Positions 32,889 through 44,948 of a stretch of 64,000 bases of DNA are shown here, one piece after another; within the stretch, counting starts at the first letter, position 1, and every line of letters starts with the position of its first letter. The notes beneath the pieces were generated by a model that made no database searches, was not told the origin of the DNA, and saw nothing but the letters and a program-made list of their open reading frames with translations. This DNA comes from Raffaelea ambrosiae. Lineage: Eukaryota > Ascomycota > Sordariomycetes > Ophiostomatales > Ophiostomataceae. A program made the position numbers and the translations under genes. The stretch lies in assembly GCA_002778195.1 (NCBI GenBank), contig PCDI01000013.1, forward strand, positions 248,001-312,000. The letters are read 5' to 3'.

Positions 32889-33534
32889 ATGGCCCGCCAG
32901 CGCTCCATCGGCCGTCCCTCGGCTGCCCGTGCCCCTGCGCCTTCGCCGCTCAAGCAGCAGCCCGCCCGTCCGGCCTCGACACATGCCGCCCACCCGGCAC
33001 CACCTCCGCCTGCTCCCGCCGCCGCCGCCGCCGCCCCCGCGGCTCCCCAGCCCGTGATCCTGGCGGCCCCGGCCCAGCAGGGCCCCGGTCTGTTTGGCCA
33101 GATGGCCAGCACCGCCGCCGGTGTCGCCATTGGCTCGTCCATCGGCCACGCCGTGGGCGGTCTGTTCTCGGGCGGCGGCTCTTCGGCCCCGGCCGAGTCT
33201 CCCCAGGCGGCCGCTCCTCCTGCTCCGCAGCCGACCTCCTCCTCCTCCCAGCAGGAGAGCTGGGGCGCCAACTGCCAGGGCGCCACGCAGCAGTTCACCA
33301 AGTGCCTGGACGAGCAAGGCGGCAACATGCAGATCTGCGGCTGGTACCTGGAACAACTGGTAGGTTTTTTCTTTCCCCCCCTGTTTTTCTGTCCTCGCTT
33401 CGCTCGATTTTCTGTGGCCTCGCCTCGCTCTTTCCATGCCCTCGCTTCGCCCGGGGATCCTGCACATCAACTATGCTAACTTCTCCCAGAAAGCGTGCCA
33501 GGCTGCTGCCGCCAACATGACCAGCCACTACTAA
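32889..33534 (+). CDS. MIX17: MIX17/CHCHD2-10-type twin CX9C mitochondrial protein
   Basis: Intermembrane-space protein imported by the Mia40 disulfide relay; human relatives are CHCHD2 and CHCHD10 (family knowledge). 171 residues from exons 32889-33359 and 33490-33534. The N-terminus is Arg/Ser/Pro/Ala-rich. A glycine-rich hydrophobic segment follows (FGQMASTAAGVAIGSSIGHA, the conserved central helix of the family), then a Q/S/P linker, then the CHCH domain. Its cysteines C129, C139, C150 and C160 form two exact CX9C motifs, and the second is completed only after splicing (EQL|KAC). It ends in AANMTSHY. It is convergent with the RhoGEF gene. Confidence 0.95.
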
Positions 33535-34686
33535 AGAAACACACAACGAGCGGTGTGTCAGAGCAAAAAAATAAAAAAAGCAAACACGGAAATGTACACT
33601 TAGTTTGGAATGGAAGGCTGTAGTGAACGGCCAAAATTGCATCAGATCGGTATTTACAATCACATTCGGAAAACAGCATCGTGTCTCTTCTGTAGACCCC
33701 TGCTCGCTCGGCTTTGTTGGGGATGCGAGTGGACGTGCATTTGAGAGAGCCCCTCCCCACTCCATCTTTCTTGCATGAGCAGCCAGGGGGGGGTACTGGA
33801 ACAACACAAGAAATACAAAACGGACAGAACAGTTTAGAAAAAAAATCAGAAAACTACAAATACGAGAGGCACTCTGCTCTCCCGAAAGTCTCCTGCTGTA
33901 CCAACTGCTCCTTGACAATGTGCATAAAATGTGTGTGTATTATGAAAACTCGAGAGGGTATAGACCAATAAAACCATTCTCCATCTTGAACAGGACCAGA
34001 AAGCCAGCTTGAAGATAGCATATACACGAAGGGGAAATCAGAAAAAAAAAACACCCCCCCTCTCCAATACGATTATTAAAAATAGGTATCTTGAAAAATG
34101 TTGCCGCGGCTTCTTCTCTCCTCCCTTTTGTCCTGTCTCTGTTCTTCGTAACACATATTCAAACCAACGAACAAAGACCAAAGAAACCAAAAAAAGGGGA
34201 ACACATCCCGGAAGAGGAAGAACATGATGGGCTGTTGTGCTGCTTTGGCAGAAACGTAGAAAAAGACAAAGCAAACCAACCCAAACAGAAGCCAATAGTG
34301 GGTGGTGGCCAAAAGCAGACCAAAACAAACAAGCAGGCCACTCGCAAAGAAAAAAGAAAGATTACACAATGACGTATATATGTATGATGTCCAACCCTCC
34401 GATTTCTAATAAACAACAAGACGATGAGAGAAGTGGGCGTGGAAGGATCAGAACCTAGACGTATGTTTTGCTGGCCCACCCCAATTGTACCATGGGAATG
34501 AAATAAATCCAAAAGGTCGAGGAAGGACGTGCCGGCGCCTGCTCCTGTATTAGTTTCGGCAATATTGTTTTGCTTTCGTCTCTGGTTCTCCTCTCGTCTT
34601 TTTGCAGTGCACATAGTAGACTGCCAAGGCAAATATCTAGACGAGCATCTAGGCGAATATCAAGTCGAATTCCATCGCTAATTAAG
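33535..34686. other. convergent spacer MIX17 / RhoGEF
   Basis: 1.15 kb of A-rich sequence (34020-34380 on plus) consistent with two 3' UTRs. No gene seen. Confidence 0.6.
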
Positions 34687-37600
34687 CTATTGCGTCAACC
34701 GGCCTGGCTGGTTGCCGTCACGCGCCTCGAGAGGTTCGGCCAGGCTTGGCACCTCCGACTTCCGCTGGCTCTTCCAGAAGTCGAGCGCCTCCACCACGTC
34801 CTCGCCGCGTTCGTCTTCGTATGCAAATATGATCTGGTCGGGTTAGTATGGGAAGCAGACACACACAAATAGGAAAGGAAGACCAAGCTGGGACAACAAC
34901 AGCGAAAAAAAACCAAAAAACCAAAAAAAAACCCCATACCTCGTGTGTGCTGCAGTGAAGCAGACGAATGTTCTTGTGAGGGACTATATGCACGGCACCA
35001 TTCTCAATGTGCCGCAGCTCAATGAAGTTGGGCTCAAATGCCAGAATCCATGGGTAGGACAGAGCAAAGTTTAGCGGACTGCCCTCCCAGTCGATCCGCC
35101 ACTCTGGCCGGGACCGCCAGCCGTTGCGGTTAACAAAGAAGGAGAACTCCGAGTAGTTGAGCAGGAACTCGCCGTTGAGCCGCTCGATATGAATCGGACG
35201 CACGTTCTCCTTGCGAGCGACAAAATCCAACGACGTGTCGGCTTGGTCGAGCAGCGACTGCGTCTCCAGTGTCTGCAGCGCCACCACTTCGAAGCCCCGT
35301 GCTGAGGCCACGCACAAACTGGTCTTGAGGAAATGGATCGACGATGACTCGCTCGGGATGTAGAACTCCTTGAACGGCTTGAGCTCGTCTTGGCCAGCAT
35401 TGAACATCCTGCCGATACCCTTCTTGCCCTTCGACTTGGAGATCGTGTCGTTTGGCTCGTACACCTTGACCGTCGTCGACAGAGCCGATGACTTGACGCA
35501 GCATACAAGATGTCGGCCCAGGCAGATGCCCGTCTTGAAGAAGGTGCAGTGGCTCTGGATCTTCTTGGGCCGCTTTGCCAGCATCGGGTCGTTGGGGTCC
35601 AGCGCTGCCAGCGGGAACGACATCAGCGTCCGGTTCGACAGCACCAGAAGCAGCTGGTACTCTTCCAGAATATCCACCTGCGTCACGGCCTGTGTCTCCA
35701 CCACACGTCGTGGCATTGTGGACTCCTTCGACTTGCGGTCGGCGACGTAGATACCATTGTCCGTGCCGTAAACCAATTTCCGCCCACCATCTATTAGAGA
35801 GTGTTAATCAAAAGAAGAGAAATAAACCAATTTTAAAAAAAAAATAAAAATTTTAAAGGTATGAACATACCGAATGGTGCAGCGCAGTTGACCTTGTTGA
35901 TGGCCGTTGTGAAGTTGCTTGGAATAACCGTGATATTGAGGAAATCGGCGCGTGCGCGCAGGCGCTGCTGGGCAGCATCGATAAACTCGAGCCACTTCTG
36001 CCTAGCTGTCTGATTGGCAGCATAGAGCGTCAGTTCGTACCCAGCCTTGCCAAGATGCCGGAAGGTGATCGGCCAGCCCTCGCCCTTCTTGGGATCATTG
36101 CTGGTATTCCGCAAAGCCAGAAGACTACCTGACGACCGCTTGACCGAGCCCTGCTTTGGAATCACTTCATCCATTTCCTTTATAGCAAGAAGTTCCAGAG
36201 GGATAGGTCTTCGGTACGCCTTGAGCTTCTCCACCTTGCCGACCTGCTTGATCCGGACCAGCAGAATGGCGTGGTCCAGCAGGTAGGCCACAATGTCCGG
36301 CGGATCGGCAGGCGACTTCTTGAGCTGGCTTTTGAACACCAGCTCGCGGTTGGCCTCGCGGAGTTTGAGGTCGACTTTTTCGTTGGGCCGGAATTCCAGC
36401 TGCTCGTCGAGACGCCGCAGGTTAAACCGGTTCTCGGCCTTGCCGGACTCGGCATTAACGCGGCCAAGAAGATCGCGGATAACGGTGAGCACGCGGGGGA
36501 TGTCGGTTCGGTCCGGATTGTCGGGCTCAGTATACTTGAGCACATTTTCGAGCAAAAGCGGGTACCGAGCCAGACGGGTGGTGGGCTTGGTGAGGTAGCC
36601 GTTGAGTTCGAGCTTGCGCGACTCGCGGCGGCGCTCGATCTCGTCGACAAAGCGGCTGAAGGCTGGGTTGCTCGCACGCTCATTTTCAAACTCGTACTTG
36701 GCCTCCAGCTGCCGCGAGCCGTACCTTATAAAGGGCTCAAATTGCGGCGCAAACTCCATAAAAATGTCGCCAACATTGTACACGATAGGGTTCTTCTGCT
36801 GGCGCTCCGTCAGAGCCTTGGCAAAGCGTGCGCTCACAGCGCGAATGGACGGCGGGTCGATGATGTTGCTGAAAATGGTATTGACAACACGCATGCGGCG
36901 AGCTGCCGGGATGGGCGACGTGGGGGCACGCAGCGGGAGGATCCAGAAGTCGCGCAGGTAGTCCAGATCCTTGACAAAGTCACGCTCGGTGTAGCACATC
37001 TCACTAATGACCTCCTGGCGCTTCTTCTCGCGGTCGCTGATGCTGTCGGCGACCTCCTTCGGAACGGAATTGATCCACAGCTTCTGCTCGTCTGTGACAT
37101 CGACATCGTCTTCGCCAACCATGGCGCCGGTGCCTTCCGTTCCTTGGAGGCCAGGCCCCATCTTCAAGTTGAGGCGCGACACCTGCTCGAGGCGGCGGGG
37201 GCATGCAATAGAATAACACAGCTGATCTCTAGTGCAGGTGGGCGAGTAGCACTCGGACAGCAGCACAAACACGCCGTTGACGCCCGTCTCGGTGCTGGAC
37301 ATCTGGCTTGTCTCCTCGCCGCCCATGTCCTCGACATTTTCACGGAACTGGTACATTTCGTTGGTAGAGTCACGTAGCCGGTGTTCGTAGGTGACATCGT
37401 GGAAGAACTTTTGGGCGTCGAGCGCGCGGCCGAGCAGCAGAGCGAGGTTACGGTCTGTGGTACGGATAATGAAAGACAGCACGTCGACAGCCTCGGCACC
37501 GCTAAAGGCGTTCTTGTAGGACAGTTCGTTCTTGGTACGATCGCCAATAACGATCTTCTCGCGGAACACCTCGGCCACGCGGGACAGCAGAGCTGGGTAC

Positions 37601-38997
37601 ACCAGCGGAGGCCGGATCTTGGCCGTCGGCGGCCGCTCACTATCGACTGACCTGGTAAGAGAGCTCCGGTGGATCAGCGCCTGCTGGTGGCTGTTGTACT
37701 GGGACGGCACCTCAGTGCGATCACTGGCAGCTACCGAGGGCGCAATCGTAGAGGCCATAGACATCGTGCGGTGTGGATCGGCCATGCTGCCGGTCGTGGC
37801 GCTGCCATTCAGGCTGCCGCTTCGGCTGCCGTGGCCGCCGCTAGCAGCCGAGCCGATGCTAGTCGTCCGAGTCTGGGCGCCGGGCTGGACAGGGAGGGAG
37901 TGGTGGGGGTGCCCGTACCCATTCGTTGCTGCTCCTTCTACAACAGTCGCTGGGGCGCCCGGCAGTCTGCGATTGGGAATCACGCGGCCACTCATGGTCT
38001 GGTGCGAGTCACGGCCGGAGTAGGTGTCGTAGCCACCTGTCATGGACATGGTCCGGTCTTCGGGGTGCCGATCGGGAACGACACGGCCTTGGGCTGTGGT
38101 TCGGGATTGGGGCTGGTTGGCGGCCATGTTGGCGCGGTAGGCGGCGGCTGGAGATTGTTGGTAGGTGTTGGGCGGCGGGTGGTACATGGACTGGGCGTTC
38201 GGACGAGGTATGCTGGCCAATGACTGCGTTCGATAGGGGTCGGAGTTGAGCGACGGTCCCTGTCCGCCGCCGCCTTGGTAGAAACGCTGGGTGGGTGTGC
38301 GCATGTTTGAGTAGCCGTCGGATCCAGGTGCCGGTCCGCCGGGTCCTTGCCCCTGACCTGGCCCCGGGCCTGGACCTCCCCGGCCGCGGCCCATCGGTAT
38401 TGGTGGCTGTCCGCGAGAGTCCATGCGCGGCGGTTGGCCCTGGCCAGGGTAGCGACGCATTTGCTGTTGTTGCAAATACTGTGACTGGTTGGTCGGCATG
38501 GGAGGGCCGCCTGACATGGAGCGCGGGCCTCCGTTGTAGTAGCCGCCGCCGGGACCGCCGGCCATCCTCTGCGCAGTGCTAGAGTCCATGGTTCGTGTCC
38601 GTTGCGACATGGGGTCCTGGCCACCATAGGCACGGTTGTATCCTCCTGGACCCATGCCACCGGGCTGCATCCTGACCGGCATGGGTCCGCCTCTCAGCGA
38701 CGCTGTCCTGTCCGAGTCATAACTCTGTTGTTGCTGGTGCTGCTGGTGCTGGCTCTGCTGGTGCTGGTGCTGCTGTTGATATTGGGATTGGCCGCCGTTT
38801 TGCTGGGCACGTGGCTGCATGTCGGGGGGAGGCACCATGGAGGTCATAGTCTGGGAGCGACCCGGAGGCGGTGCGGCGCCAAAGATATTGGAAAACGCAG
38901 CATCGCGCTGCTGAGTAGCCGAGGGCGGAGAGGCAGCGTCGAACACTGGGGACCTAGGGGGTACCGGCCTACGCTTCACCGCAGAGTGGTCCGCCAT
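34687..38997 (-). CDS. ROM2: Rho1 guanine nucleotide exchange factor (Rom2 type)
   Basis: Activates Rho1 in the cell-wall integrity pathway at the plasma membrane (family knowledge). 1374 residues from exons 38997-35871, 35790-34940 and 34833-34687. The N-terminal 450 residues are disordered, rich in Q/G/P/M/R. A DEP domain lies around residues 465-550, and a DH (RhoGEF) domain around 660-855, beginning with KRQEVISEMCYTERDFVKDL. A PH domain spans about 870-1015. A citron-homology (CNH) domain runs from about 1043 to 1330, opening with NCAAPFDGGRKLVYGTDNGIYV across the first splice. The last exon gives the end of the CNH domain and a short tail. Domain order and size match fungal Rom1/Rom2. 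A poly-Gln/His run lies near residues 75-95. Confidence 0.95.
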
Positions 38998-41154
38998 GCC
39001 GGGATATGTTCGGGGGTTCCGTCGTCAGGCTGTCTAGAGGGCCGAGGCAACCACGTTAGCTATTGCCGGTGTTGATTGACCAACTGGTGTTTCTTTTTGA
39101 GACTGCCACGTCTCCAGACAGACAAGTAGGAGGACAGCTTGGCAGAGGTGGCAGGGACAACGCGGTAGCACGGGGAGGCAGGAAAGGACATGCAGATGGG
39201 AAGAACTGGGCAGGAACAGGGTAGCTGGCGAATGGAGAGGAAGGCCCATATGAAAGGAATGAAGCTGAGACGGGAGGTGAATCAAGCAACCAGCAATGCA
39301 GCAAAGGCAACAACAGAACGGTGGCGCCGATCGTTTTGATCCAGATTGCAGCGACCGTTGCAAACGCAAAGTGGAATGTTCGCTGCCGATCGTTTCGCGG
39401 AGGCGACGCTCTGGGTGCCAAGGCCTGCGCCGGCCACGGGAAGTATGGCAGTAATTCCGGTGCGACACGAAGCTTACCTCTTGCAGGGCCCGGAGGCCGC
39501 CAAGCCAATTTGGGGGAGAGTTCTCGACAGACGGGAACCGCGTGCGGTGTTCGTGTTGTGCTCCTTTGATTAGGTATGTATGTGTGTGTGTGTGGGTGTG
39601 TGTGCGTTTGCTCGGGAGACGTGGAGAAGCGGTCGGTGGGCTTTCGGATAGAAGCCTCCGGCGGAGTCGTCTTTGGATGGGTGTCTGTGTAGCTCACGAA
39701 TTCTGAGGAATGCTCGGCATCGACGGGGATCGGAGACCGGGGCACTGCAAGCGAACACGACAACAAGGAGACGAGGAAGTCGGAAATGGGATAGGTCCGG
39801 CTTTAGGGAGTCGTCGATCGCTGGCTGGAGGGGTTTGCGTCGGGAGTCGAGGCGAAGAGGTCGGGGTGTGGAAGGATGAAAAAAATTGGGCGTTGAATGG
39901 CTGTGGGGAGAAGAAAGGACAGGCCAGCGAGAAAAGGCAAATCGTCGGAACGGCCGCCGAGGACACACAAAAGAGAAAGCAGAGGCGCGGCCGCGAAAGA
40001 AAAGAACCGTAGCGCGCGACGAGCAGACGCAATAGGGGTGGGAGAGGGGGGGAGGATGTGAGAATGTGGTTGTTGTTGACAGCCCCCGAGTGAGGCGGAG
40101 CTGGCGTCTCTCCTTTTTTTTTTAACCTTCAGGCCCGGTGTGACGTTATCGCCCACAAACACGAGCCGATGGGATGGCGTTTGGAGGGCGGGTAATCTGG
40201 GCGGTCGGTCCGGCAGGGAGGTGTGCGGACAGAGGAGAAGGCGAGGCGTTGTCTTGCGAGTTGTCTGCAAGTGCTGTCTGCTCCGACGAGGCCAGAGGAG
40301 GGAACACGTGGGGGCGACGTTGTGCGAGGCGAGAGAACGAGGGGAGGACGGGAGCAGTGGCCAAGCAGCAGTGGCCAAGCCAGCAGAGATGCACGATGCG
40401 CGCTGGGCGACCTGGGCGACGCGGACTCGAAGGGCCAGAAGGGTCAGAAGGACCAGGACACCAGAACACCAGAACACCTGCTGTGGTTCGGCTGTGGATA
40501 AGTCTGGCCGCAATCTGGTCAACAAGGGGGAGGGGGGAGGGAGGGTGGATATGGATGGAATATTTGGGGAGGTGTGTGTGGAGGAGAAGGCGGTCGTTTT
40601 TGTCGTTTTTGGTGGACTGAATTGGAGGGATGCTATATTTAAACGGGAGCAAGGCAGCGGGAAGAAGTAATCAAAGACTCCAAGGAAGGGAGCTATTGGC
40701 AAGGGAAAAAAAGTAAAAAATAAGACGACGAGTAAGGTTTGGCCCCAAAGAAATGCAGACGAAGAAGAGGGTCCCGGACGAGGGAGGTGTCCAAAAAAGA
40801 CCCCCCCAAAAATTGAGAGAGAAGAGGCAAAAGTCCCTGCGACAAGGCCGAAAAAACGGGGAAGTCGACAGATTGGGAGGATTGGTCGCTGACTCGTGAA
40901 AATCAAAGCCACCCCCAGAACCGCGTCCAAAAAGAAGGAAGACCAGCAGACGACGCGCCAGCCCCCAAAAAAGGCAACGACGACAGGCGGAAAAAAGACC
41001 CCCAAAACGAAGCGAACTTGGCGGAAAAGGGGGATGAGCAAAGAACGGGTGGAGGCGTTGTCGCTGGGCTGCGTCTTCCAGAGGGCGGTCGCGTTCGACG
41101 GAGTGGCAGGAGCTGTCGACAAGGGGAAAGGGGAGAAGAGAGCGAGAAAGCTCC

Positions 41155-41259
41155 NNNNNNNNNNNNNNNNNNNNNNNNNNNNNNNNNNNNNNNNNNNNNN
41201 NNNNNNNNNNNNNNNNNNNNNNNNNNNNNNNNNNNNNNNNNNNNNNNNNNNNNNNNNNN
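41155..41259. other. assembly gap (105 N)
   Basis: An unbroken run of 105 undetermined bases joins two G/A-rich flanks, so the true length is unknown. Confidence 0.99.
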
Positions 41260-42224
41260 GGGTGGTTAGGATAAGCGGACGGGAAGGAAAGCGGTGATAG
41301 TTTGAGATCCGGAAATGGGGGGCTCTTTTGGCCGCGAGCCCAGGTGCGCGCATGCACCCAGCAGGTATATCCTATGTATCTAGGCGAGTTGCGCGTTTCG
41401 GTCCCATCGACTTGGCGGCCGGGGAAGCAGCGACTCAGCAGCTTGTCAGGTGAAAACGACCACTAGGTCCCCCGGGGAAATCCCTACGAGCAACCTGCCC
41501 AGCAAAGAATCCCCCATTGCGGGCGACCACCAGGTCCAGGAGGTCCATATTCTGGCCAGGCTGCATAAAACAATGCTTACACGCGGCAGACCCTTTTGCC
41601 AGGACTCGGTACCAAACCGTATCTTACCAAACTCGGGGTGCGTTGCTATTGCCTGTTGGAACTAACTAACTAGTTCACGGCGTTTCCACAGTGTCACACA
41701 GTCTGAGAATTCCCCGAGCGAATATGTCCCGCAGACATCGAGACAGTGCAGACATCTGGCCACCCTCTCGATGCGTCTCGCCGAGCTGCATCATGGGATC
41801 TTCAAGTCCTGGTTACTTTCTCGCTTTCGTGCATACACCGTGGTTTTCTCCCTTTCTGTTCTCCACTTTCATCCTCTAGTCTATGCTCCATGATCGTGCC
41901 TTCCTCGTCACCCCCCTGGCTAGGCACGTTGTGGGCATATCACGGTCTGGGCACGAGATCAGTCACGTGAAACTTTCTTATTTTTACTTTGGTCGAGCCA
42001 ATGCGTTTCTTGCTTTGTCAGAAAAGCGGGCACCACCACAAAACCACGCAAAACTGCAGGGCAGTTTCCTGCTGTGGGTCCCTGTTGCACCTGCTGGAGC
42101 CCGGTGCCTGCTTGGTCTGTTCTGTCCTCCGTGTCCAAGCAGCGGAGAGCTCTGTTATTGTGAGCACTTAACTTTTCACTCCTTCCTTTTCCCCTTTCTC
42201 TCCTTGCGCGATCTTACGAGCTCC

Positions 42225-42252
42225 CACCACCACCACCACCACCACCACCACA
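42225..42252. repeat. CAC trinucleotide repeat in VMA3 leader region
   Basis: About nine CAC/ACC units, 140 bp before the VMA3 start codon. Confidence 0.9.
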
Positions 42253-42390
42253 CCTTGAACTCGCGACGCGCGCTTCGCCCTCCTCATTGACAATCCCCAT
42301 CTGGAGCTGGCATTGCATCGATCTGTCGCTCTTTTTTTCTCCCCTCCCCCCATCGGTGTACCTAATCGTCCCTCCGCGAAACCATCCACA

Positions 42391-43395
42391 ATGTCCGAAT
42401 CCGTGTACACCCCCAAGTTCGCGCCGTTTTTCGGCATGGTAAGAAACACCTCCTCCCCGGGCATCATCTCCGACAGCTTGATTGAGCTGTTTGCAGGCTC
42501 TCTTCTTCTTCGGATGCTAACTGATTTGTATCCCAGGCCGGAATTGCGAGCGCCATGATTCTCGGATGTGCGTAATTGTCTATCCCTCGAAAGCTTATTC
42601 CACCACACGAAACAGCCCCCATAACAAAGAACGACCCATGTGCCCATAGAGACCATAGATGCCCACGAATGCCCGACGAATCACGACGGACACCGATCGC
42701 TGACCCTCTTTTCTGTAGGCTTAGGAGCTGCCTACGGCACGGCCAAGGCTGGCATCGGTATCGCTGGTGTCGGTACCTTCCGCCCAGACCTGATCATGAA
42801 GGTTCGTTTGCCAGGCTTCCCACTCCGTACGGACTCTCCCTAACACCCCATCCAGTGTCTGATCCCCGTCGTCATGGCCGGTATTATTGCTGTCTACGCC
42901 CTGGTCATGTCCGTCCTCATCGCCCAGGACTTGAACCCCCCGAGCTCCGGTAGCCACTACACTCTGTTCAAGTACGTCCCTCCCTCATGGTCCTGTCGAC
43001 ACCACCCATGGTCGTTGTGACCAGTCAACTAATCCCTGCAACAGTGGCTTCATGCATCTGGCATGCGGCATCTCTGTCGGTGCCACCGGCCTGGCTGCCG
43101 GCTACACCATCGGTGTCGTCGGTGACAAGGGCGTGCGGTCGTACATGGAGCAGTCGCGGGTGTTTGTCGGCATGGTTCTGATTCTGATTTTCGGCGAGGT
43201 GCTTGGTCTGTATGGGTAAGTGTTATCCAGCTGCTGATGCGGTTCTGTGTTGGATTGTTACTGTTTCTTTCTTTGCCGTCCGGCTGGCTGGCTGGTGGCT
43301 GGCTGGTTGGCCTGGGTACGTGTTTCTTTTTGGCTCCTGCTAACATCTACAGACTCATTGTCGGCCTGATCCTGAACACCAAGAGCAAGGGCTAA
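42391..43395 (+). CDS. VMA3: V-ATPase proteolipid subunit c
   Basis: Forms the c-ring of the vacuolar H+-ATPase V0 sector (family knowledge). Six exons: 42391-42438, 42537-42567, 42719-42801, 42856-42971, 43045-43215 and 43353-43395, total 492 nt, 163 residues, the usual length. There are four hydrophobic helices. GAAYGTAKAGIGIAGVG is the first-repeat signature and GISVGATGLAAGYTIGVVGD the second. The essential proton-binding glutamate is in LILIFGEVLGLYG (about residue 144). It ends LNTKSKG. The 31-nt second exon and phase-split codons mean that a simple open-frame search misses it entirely. Confidence 0.97.
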
Positions 43396-44948
43396 AGCAA
43401 GTCTCCTTGCCTCGACCCATCCGAGCTGCTGAAACCAACTGAGCGAACAGCACTTGCATCACCACAACAACCACGCGAAATATACAAGCAAAGAAAATTA
43501 ACCGTCGACGAGGATCGCTCAAAAGAAATGCCTCTTTGAAGGGGAAGCGCATGTGGGAATTTTCGCCAACCCGTTTTATTACTGTACTGTATACTGGGAA
43601 AGGAAGGATCAGGGGGAATAGCTATCGTGAGACATGGCACCTGGAAGCGTTGGTCGGGACACATTGTCTTGTGTGTGTGCGTGTGTTCCCGGACAGCGCG
43701 ACAGGGGGCGGGTGGGCGTTGCATATCACAAATAAACCTCGGCGCTTGAGGCGTTTTGTTTGCTGGATTTACCTTTGTTTTCTCTCTCGGAGAGGAAGTG
43801 TTTATTTCATTCTTAGGGAAACCTTCCTCGAGACGGGATGATAGAATGGGAGAGCCGGTGCGGTGGTGAACCTTTCGAGACGGATGGCAGGAACCCGTAT
43901 GTAGAACCAGAAGGATGGGGGGGAATCTTGGGTTTTTTTTTTTGCATATTGTAGCACCTTTATAGTACCCCTTGTATTTCATTTTTGATAATACAGCACC
44001 GTAACATCACGGCTGATTTCAAAGAATGCCGAAGACCATTTCAAAGACTTCACGTGCATACGCATGCAGTGTTGGGTGGTTTGCAGAAGCAGTGTTTCTT
44101 TGGTCTGGTGAAACGAGAATATTGCTTTGTATGAAAAGAAAAAAGAAGAAAAACAGACAGGCCGGTCTAGTTCTAGAGTGGAAACAAGTTCTTAGGAGAG
44201 ACGGGATCGCACGTCTCGGATGTGTTCAGATTCTTCGTGGCAAGAAAAAAAAACATGACACAATACAAATAAAAACCAGATCAGGACAATCTTGAGAAGA
44301 GACAGATGCCCCCCAAAACACTCCGCATAAACTGACGTCTGTGTGACCAGAACCCCCATGTTGGACTTGCTGGATGGAATGCATGCACGTGTGTACCTGC
44401 CTGGCAAAACTCTGGGAGAGACAGAGCAGAGCTTTGGGGGGCCTGTGAAAACATGAAAAGCCAAAAAAAACAGCGAAAACAAAAGACAACCTGTAACCGT
44501 AAAGAACCCCAACCTAGTAGATGGACGCCAAGTAAATGCAGGAATACCGTTGTCTCCCAAATAAAGAATAAGTCGTTCCCTCTTTCTCAGGCGCCCAGCG
44601 AAGAAGAGATCCGGAAAACATGTAGAACGAACAACATGAAAGTCGTCGAAGCCGTAGACCAATCATAAAGAACCGAACGGCCGTGAAAATGCGTGATACC
44701 AGCGCAGCGCGGTGGAAGCAACAGACGGGAAGAGAAAAAAAACACATCCTGAAAGAAAGAAGACCCCCTAAAAACGAAAGAAAAAAAAAAGACCGGATGA
44801 AGGATGGATCCAAGCAGCAGAAAAAATTGACGAGGCCAGGGAAATAGGTTAAAAGAACCAGAAATTCGACGGCGCTTCTTTTAAGACGAGTTCCGTACCG
44901 CATCCTCCATGCATGCATCTTCCCAACCGTAGATATCGGTACATTTCG
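43396..44948. other. convergent spacer VMA3 / unknown gene
   Basis: 1.55 kb of A-rich sequence between facing stop codons, with several poly-A patches (44110-44150, 44245-44265, 44780-44790). No gene seen. Confidence 0.55.

Larger units (their letters stand above)
38998..42390. other. long divergent promoter region ROM2 / VMA3 with assembly gap
   Basis: A 3.4-kb spacer between outward-facing genes. It includes a 105-base run of N and, on the VMA3 side, pyrimidine-rich leader sequence with a CAC repeat. The segment 39.8-41.1 kb is G/A-rich on plus and generates long spurious minus-strand frames. No gene seen. Confidence 0.6.

Noticed and set aside
39803..41353. 516-codon minus-strand open frame crossing the N gap
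   Set aside because: It owes its length to the undetermined bases and to P/S/L-rich low complexity upstream of ROM2.
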